Assembly (NCBI GenBank): GCA_029262355.1 | Contig: JAJCZO010000268.1 | Coordinates: 1-33,533 of the forward strand | DNA length: 33,533 bases | Source: Deltaproteobacteria bacterium | GTDB lineage: Bacteria > Desulfobacterota > Binatia > UBA12015 | Direction: 5' to 3' | Part shown: piece by piece, positions 32,310 through 33,533 of the stretch | Layout of the letters: each line of letters opens with the position of its first letter | Position numbering within the stretch: position 1 is the first letter of the stretch | Notes under the pieces: model-generated | Databases searched by the model: none | What the model was told of the DNA's origin: nothing | Seen by the model: only the letters and a program-made list of their open reading frames with translations | Translations under genes and position numbers: made by a program

Positions 32310-33533
32310 TCATCGCAGCGGAGGTGGTGCTGGAAGCGACGACTCCACCGTGAGTGCGTCGACCTCGTTGACCACGCCGAAGCCCTGCCGGGTGGCTCCG
32401 CCGGGTACGTAGATTCGGTTGCCGATCGCGGCCGCGCCCATGCCGTGTCGAGGGATGGCCATCGCAGGGAGGATTTCCCATCGGTCGGTTGCAGGATCGT
32501 ACGCCTCGACGTCGTCGTACACGCCGCTCTCGGTGTCGGGATTTCCCTCTCCGCCCATGATGTAGATCTTGCCCCCCGCGACGGCTGCCGCGACGCCGCC
32601 GCGCGGCGTCGGCATGTCGGTGCCGCGCGTCCATTCTCCTTGGGACGGATCGTAGATGTAGACCGCGGCCGAAACTCCCTCGATGCCGCCCGAGCGGCCC
32701 CCGATGACGTAGAACACTCCGTCGACCGTGGCCGCGCCGGCATGGTCGAGCGGCGCGGGAAGATCCGGCAGTGTCGTCCACGTGTCGGCCGTGGGTTCGT
32801 AACTCGAAAACTCCGCTCTCGCACCGAGGTTGAGACCGCCGGCGACGTAGATCTCGCCGTCGATTGCCGCGACGGCGGAAGCGCCGCGGACGCGCGCCAC
32901 GGGCATCGGTGTCTTCTCGGTCCACTCGTTCTCGGCGGGGTCGTAGGCGAACACCCGGCCGTGCGGGACGAAGTCGCCTGGGCCGAGGTAGCCGGTCACG
33001 TAGATGCGACCATCCACGGCCGTGACGTTCGCGTGATGCATGGCCCGGGGCAGACGCGTGATGTTCGTGCGCCACGAGTCGCTTGTGGGGTCGTAGGCTT
33101 CGACGCTGTCGATGTTGCGGATGCGATCGTCAAACCCGCCCAGGACCCAGATCTCGCCACGGAACGCGATCGTAGGATGCTCTTGTCGCGGCCCGTTGGT
33201 CATGGGCGCGAGTGATTGCCACCCGATCGTCGGCATCGGCGGTTGGAAGAAGCTCTCGGGCAGAGACACGTCGGCGATGAATGCCCAGCCCTCGGGGGAG
33301 CAGGGGGCCCCGGGGCACGCGTCGCCTCCAAAGCACGAGTACGCGATTTCCCCGTTCTCATCGGCCGTGGCGCCGTCGGCCACGTCGCACCACACGAACA
33401 AGGGTTCGCGGCCGTCGGGGAAGAAGACGTTGCCCGTCACGGTGCCGTCGGCGCCGCGGTCGATCGCCCAGCGCTCGTCGCCGACGTCCTTGTTGACCAA
33501 CGTTCGCTGGCCATCGGGTGTTCTCTGTAGTCC
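32310..33533 (-). CDS. Kelch-repeat protein, N-terminus cut by right window edge
   Basis: The frame is open from the right edge for 408 codons to a stop at 32310, so the true start lies beyond 33533; a TTG at 33498-33500 is not convincing as a start. Kelch blades recur at about 50-residue spacing, each with the IYVAGG or IWVLGG strand and a YDPxxxxW element. They are seen from EIWVLGGFDDR through EIYVAGGLNLG, VFYVIGGRSGG and KIYIMGGEGNP to RIYVPGGAT, suggesting a six-bladed propeller. Ahead of the propeller is a segment with cysteines in SCFGGDACPGAPC. Such proteins are mostly secreted or periplasmic binding propellers; the signal peptide region is missing here. Ligand unknown. Confidence 0.9.
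   Translation of the reverse strand, partial: GLQRTPDGQRTLVNKDVGDERWAIDRGADGTVTGNVFFPDGREPLFVWCDVADGATADENGEIAYSCFGGDACPGAPCSPEGWAFIADVSLPESFFQPPMPTIGWQSLAPMTNGPRQEHPTIAFRGEIWVLGGFDDRIRNIDSVEAYDPTSDSWRTNITRLPRAMHHANVTAVDGRIYVTGYLGPGDFVPHGRVFAYDPAENEWTEKTPMPVARVRGASAVAAIDGEIYVAGGLNLGARAEFSSYEPTADTWTTLPDLPAPLDHAGAATVDGVFYVIGGRSGGIEGVSAAVYIYDPSQGEWTRGTDMPTPRGGVAAAVAGGKIYIMGGEGNPDTESGVYDDVEAYDPATDRWEILPAMAIPRHGMGAAAIGNRIYVPGGATRQGFGVVNEVDALTVESSLPAPPPLR

Overview
The window is a GC-rich stretch, densely packed with protein genes, from a Gram-negative bacterium. The Gram-negative assignment rests on a TonB-dependent outer-membrane receptor and a lipoprotein. The gene mix (class III CoA-transferase, N-acyl-D-amino-acid deacylase-like amidohydrolase, two Fe(II)/2-oxoglutarate dioxygenases, SnoaL-like proteins, Kelch lipoprotein-like protein) suggests an uncultured high-GC proteobacterium-like or deltaproteobacterial-type lineage (Myxococcota, Desulfobacterota or Binatota style), but no marker here settles the taxonomy. 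I see no tRNA, rRNA, CRISPR array, insertion sequence or phage gene. No gene-free stretch exceeds 300 bases; the longest, 10567-10856, holds a hairpin described below.

Region 1 (1-12417). A TauD-type dioxygenase runs off the left edge on the minus strand. Divergent from it is a long, tightly spaced plus-strand run: GH15 glycosidase, MoxR/RavA-type AAA+ ATPase, ViaA-like VWA protein, a tandem class III CoA-transferase, a PurM-like synthetase overlapping it by 4 nt, an enoyl-CoA hydratase-like protein and a metallo-beta-lactamase-fold hydrolase. The run closes with a 9-bp inverted repeat. A double SnoaL-like protein and a glyoxalase-fold protein follow, also ending at a hairpin.

Region 2 (12418-22949). 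This looks like a sugar or sugar-acid utilisation locus. It has an MFS transporter, a FadR/DgoR-like GntR regulator, an IlvD/EDD sugar-acid dehydratase that matches L-arabinonate dehydratase in cluster and active-site residues, and a 2-keto-3-deoxy-fuconate-dehydrogenase-type SDR. After these come a TonB-dependent receptor, a Tat-exported small subunit, a GMC flavoprotein with a four-cysteine cluster, and a xylose-isomerase-like epimerase. The last five plus-strand genes are nearly contiguous. The regulator and dehydratase promoters share an AATTTATC element between -35 and -10, which hints at common control. A plausible scheme is outer-membrane uptake, periplasmic oxidation, inner-membrane import by the MFS protein, then isomerisation, dehydration and oxidation in the cytosol. 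The substrate is unknown, and a cytochrome partner and an aldolase are not in the window.

Region 3 (22962-29726, minus strand). Genes in order of transcription: HerA-like ATPase, Nudix hydrolase, N-acyl-D-amino-acid-deacylase-like amidohydrolase (closed by an 8-bp stem hairpin), Ca2+-dependent PI-PLC-like lipoprotein, and a SnoaL-like protein.

Region 4 (29727-33533). A phytanoyl-CoA dioxygenase-like protein is divergent from the HerA gene across a spacer carrying an 8-bp inverted repeat. A zinc alcohol dehydrogenase follows, and a convergent Kelch-repeat protein runs off the right edge.
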